64,000 bases of DNA from Pseudomonas viridiflava (lineage in GTDB: Bacteria > Pseudomonadota > Gammaproteobacteria > Pseudomonadales > Pseudomonadaceae). Numbering within the stretch: the stretch's first letter is position 1; every line of letters begins with the position of its first letter. The stretch covers positions 62,001 through 126,000 of the forward strand of contig NZ_UTBZ01000099.1 in NCBI RefSeq assembly GCF_900580865.1, written 5' to 3'. The position numbers and the translations under genes were made by a program. This document shows positions 62,623 through 64,000 of this stretch, piece by piece. The notes under the pieces were generated by a model, which was not told the origin of the DNA, ran no database searches, and worked only from the letters and a program-made list of their open reading frames with translations.

Positions 62623-62680
62623 ATTTCGATCCGCACAAGACCTTTACCGTTCTTTGACAAATCAAGGCTTGACCATACCG

Positions 62681-62699
62681 GCAGATGACAATCATTATC
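62681..62699 (+). promoter_or_regulatory. Fur-box-like sequence before the ECF sigma gene
   Basis: GCAGATGACAATCATTATC agrees with GATAATGATAATCATTATC at 15 of 19 positions, with the second half nearly perfect. It lies 29 nt before the sigma start, as expected for an iron-starvation sigma gene. Confidence 0.75.
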
Positions 62700-62727
62700 A
62701 TTCGCTCAAAATGGATCAGGTCCTCCC

Positions 62728-63246
62728 GTGAGTCAATCGCGCTTCAACCACGTCTTCCTCACCCAGCGCACCTCCCTGCTGCGAACGCTGGAACGGATGG
62801 TCAACAATCACAGCACCGCTGAAGACCTGCTGCAGGAGACCTACCTGCGCGTGACGCGGGCGTTGAGCGAGCGGGCCATCGATCACCTCGAACCTTTTGT
62901 CTTCCAGACCGCGCGCAATCTGGCGCTGGATCATTTGCGTGCGCGCAAGATCCATTCGCGGACCATGGTCGATGATGTGCCGCAGGATGTCGTGCACAGC
63001 ATCGCCGCCCCGGCCAGCAGCGCCGAAGATGCCGCCCACGCCGAACAGATGCTGGAGCGCTTGAACGTGAGCCTTAGTCAACTCAGCCCCCGCCAGCAGC
63101 AGATTTTCATCCTCAGCCGTTTGCACGGGAACAGCTATCAGGAAATCGCCGACGAGCTGAATGTTTCCCTCAGCACTGTGCAGAAAGAATTGAAGCTGAT
63201 CATGAGCATTTGCATCGGTGTCGCTGAACGTCTGAATGGCGACTGA
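62728..63246 (+). CDS. Iron-starvation ECF sigma factor, FecI-like
   Basis: A 172-aa sigma factor of the FecI group. Region 2 is at about residues 10-75 (TSLLRTLERMVNNHSTAEDL; LEPFVFQTARNLALDHLRAR) and region 4 at about 115-165 (LSPRQQQIFILSRLHGNSYQ; EIADELNVSLSTVQKELKLI). The GTG start at 62728 follows an AGGTCC site; the ATG at 62711 is out of frame. A Fur-box-like sequence lies upstream and a FecR-like gene 125 nt downstream. It should direct transcription of a siderophore or heme receptor gene beyond the window. Confidence 0.92.
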   Translation: MSQSRFNHVFLTQRTSLLRTLERMVNNHSTAEDLLQETYLRVTRALSERAIDHLEPFVFQTARNLALDHLRARKIHSRTMVDDVPQDVVHSIAAPASSAEDAAHAEQMLERLNVSLSQLSPRQQQIFILSRLHGNSYQEIADELNVSLSTVQKELKLIMSICIGVAERLNGD

Positions 63247-63371
63247 GGCCGTAGGCCTTTTCTGTAAGTGCTCGGATCGCCTGCACGGATCATCGGGCTT
63301 TGCTACCCTTGCCCGACTTTTACGCTTCACTTGAAAAAACAGCCGTGCGCAGACACTGCCGAGGAAACACC

Positions 63372-64000
63372 GTGACGGACACCCACCGCTCGCCTTCGCC
63401 GGATTCGGTGCAGGACGCTGCAAAAGCAATGGACCAGGCACTGGACTGGCTCATCGTGCTCGGCAGCCCGGACGAGGAGCAGACCCGGCAGTTTCATGCC
63501 TGGCTGGCGGCCGATCCGCTGAATGCCGAAGCGTTCGCCAAGGCCCAGGCGATCTGGGACGGCCCGCAAGTCGCCCTGTGCGCACAAAGCCTGGCGGCCA
63601 AGCCTGCGAAGGTCACTTTTCTCAAGCGTCTGCGTCCGCACTGGAAACCACTGGCCACTGCCGCCGTGCTGATCCTCGGTTTGTTCAGTTTCAGCAATTT
63701 GCCGATGCGCCTTCAGGCAGATCACCTCACGGTGGTTGGCGAGCGCCAGCGTCTGCAACTGGAGGACGGCTCGAAAGTCCTGCTCAATACCAATTCTGCA
63801 TTCTCCAGCACCATCAACGATCAAAAACGTGTCGCGCGGCTGTACCAAGGCGAAGCGTTTTTCGAAATCGCCAGCGGCCGCAGTCAACCGCTGGAAATCG
63901 ATGCCGGCCCGGTCACTGCCAGCGTTCGCGATACCGCGTTCGCCGTGCGTTATCTCGATGGCGTCGCGCAGGTCAATGTGCAACGCGGCGATGTCGATCT
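63372..64000 (+). CDS. FecR-like transmembrane sensor (cut by window end)
   Basis: The first 209 codons of a FecR-family anti-sigma/sensor protein are present; the reading frame is still open at the window edge. The N-terminal DUF4880-type cytoplasmic domain is seen (ALDWLIVLGSPDEEQTRQFH; AWLAADPLNAEAFAKAQAIW), then one membrane helix (ATAAVLILGLFSFSN). The periplasmic FecR domain follows (RQRLQLEDGSKVLLNTNSAF; RVARLYQGEAFFEIASG). The GTG at 63372 has GAGGAAA upstream. It is the partner of the sigma gene before it. Confidence 0.9.
   Translation, partial: MTDTHRSPSPDSVQDAAKAMDQALDWLIVLGSPDEEQTRQFHAWLAADPLNAEAFAKAQAIWDGPQVALCAQSLAAKPAKVTFLKRLRPHWKPLATAAVLILGLFSFSNLPMRLQADHLTVVGERQRLQLEDGSKVLLNTNSAFSSTINDQKRVARLYQGEAFFEIASGRSQPLEIDAGPVTASVRDTAFAVRYLDGVAQVNVQRGDVD

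Overview
The window comes from a Pseudomonas chromosome, most likely of the P. fluorescens group. The evidence is a high-GC gene-dense layout, a complete Pseudomonas glucose/Entner-Doudoroff cluster, a tandem fadD pair beside a phaJ-type hydratase, and many REP hairpins of the GTGGGAGCGAGC and GTAGGAGCTGCCGAAGG types. No phage, plasmid, insertion sequence, CRISPR array, rRNA or tRNA was seen. The last gene (fecR-like) runs off the right edge.

Layout. 1-9.6 kb holds a secreted PepSY protein, a FlxA-like coiled-coil protein, a chemoreceptor, a CorA/ZntB-type metal transporter behind a possible Pho box, a PiT phosphate transporter, a LysR/SDR pair and a first PACE efflux gene with its divergent LysR regulator. 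9.6-16.7 kb holds an ECF42-type sigma factor/DGPF/NTF2-like operon, GNAT enzymes, a PPOX flavoprotein, an AT-richer delta-60 repeat gene, a tiny membrane ORF, a GyrI-like protein and a LysE exporter. 16.8-21.5 kb holds alaC and the gluconate genes gntT, gntK and gntR with recognisable GntR operators. 21.7-31 kb holds a second LysR/PACE pair, an MFS carrier, an unrecognised 181-aa protein, a BdlA-like PAS-PAS chemotaxis transducer, an ECF sigma gene translationally coupled to an orphan OpuAC-type binding protein, a PhnD-like protein without signal peptide and a fatty acid desaturase. 31-43 kb holds a small lysine-rich protein, a GNAT, def-yihY, a CsbD protein, fadD1/fadD2 with a hydrolase and phaJ, DUF2383 and DUF3820 proteins, a class V aminotransferase and an intradiol-dioxygenase-like protein without metal ligands.

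43-62.5 kb is the glucose regulon. On the minus strand, from high to low coordinate, are edd-glk, gltR-gtrS, an AGE-family epimerase, gtsA-gtsBCD, oprB, mutarotase and zwf-pgl-eda; hexR and gap are on the plus strand. As I recall, this is the gene order of P. putida KT2440 PP_1009-PP_1024. OprB and GtsABCD import glucose, Glk phosphorylates it, and Zwf, Pgl, Edd and Eda take it through 6-phosphogluconate and KDPG to pyruvate and glyceraldehyde 3-phosphate, which Gap oxidises. GntT and GntK feed gluconate into the same intermediate. HexR-type sites lie before zwf, edd and gap, and AANAANAA (Crc/Hfq) motifs lie in the leaders of at least eight of these genes. The right end is an iron-type FecI/FecR pair behind a Fur-box-like sequence.

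The most unusual non-coding features are a ~150-nt region of stacked hairpins with two competing pairings upstream of the BdlA-like gene, a dispersed 160-320 bp repeat family placed at gene ends (one copy supplies the stop codon of the ECF42-type sigma gene), and at least 18 REP doublets. Start sites were chosen by eye from Shine-Dalgarno spacing and family length. No database search was possible.
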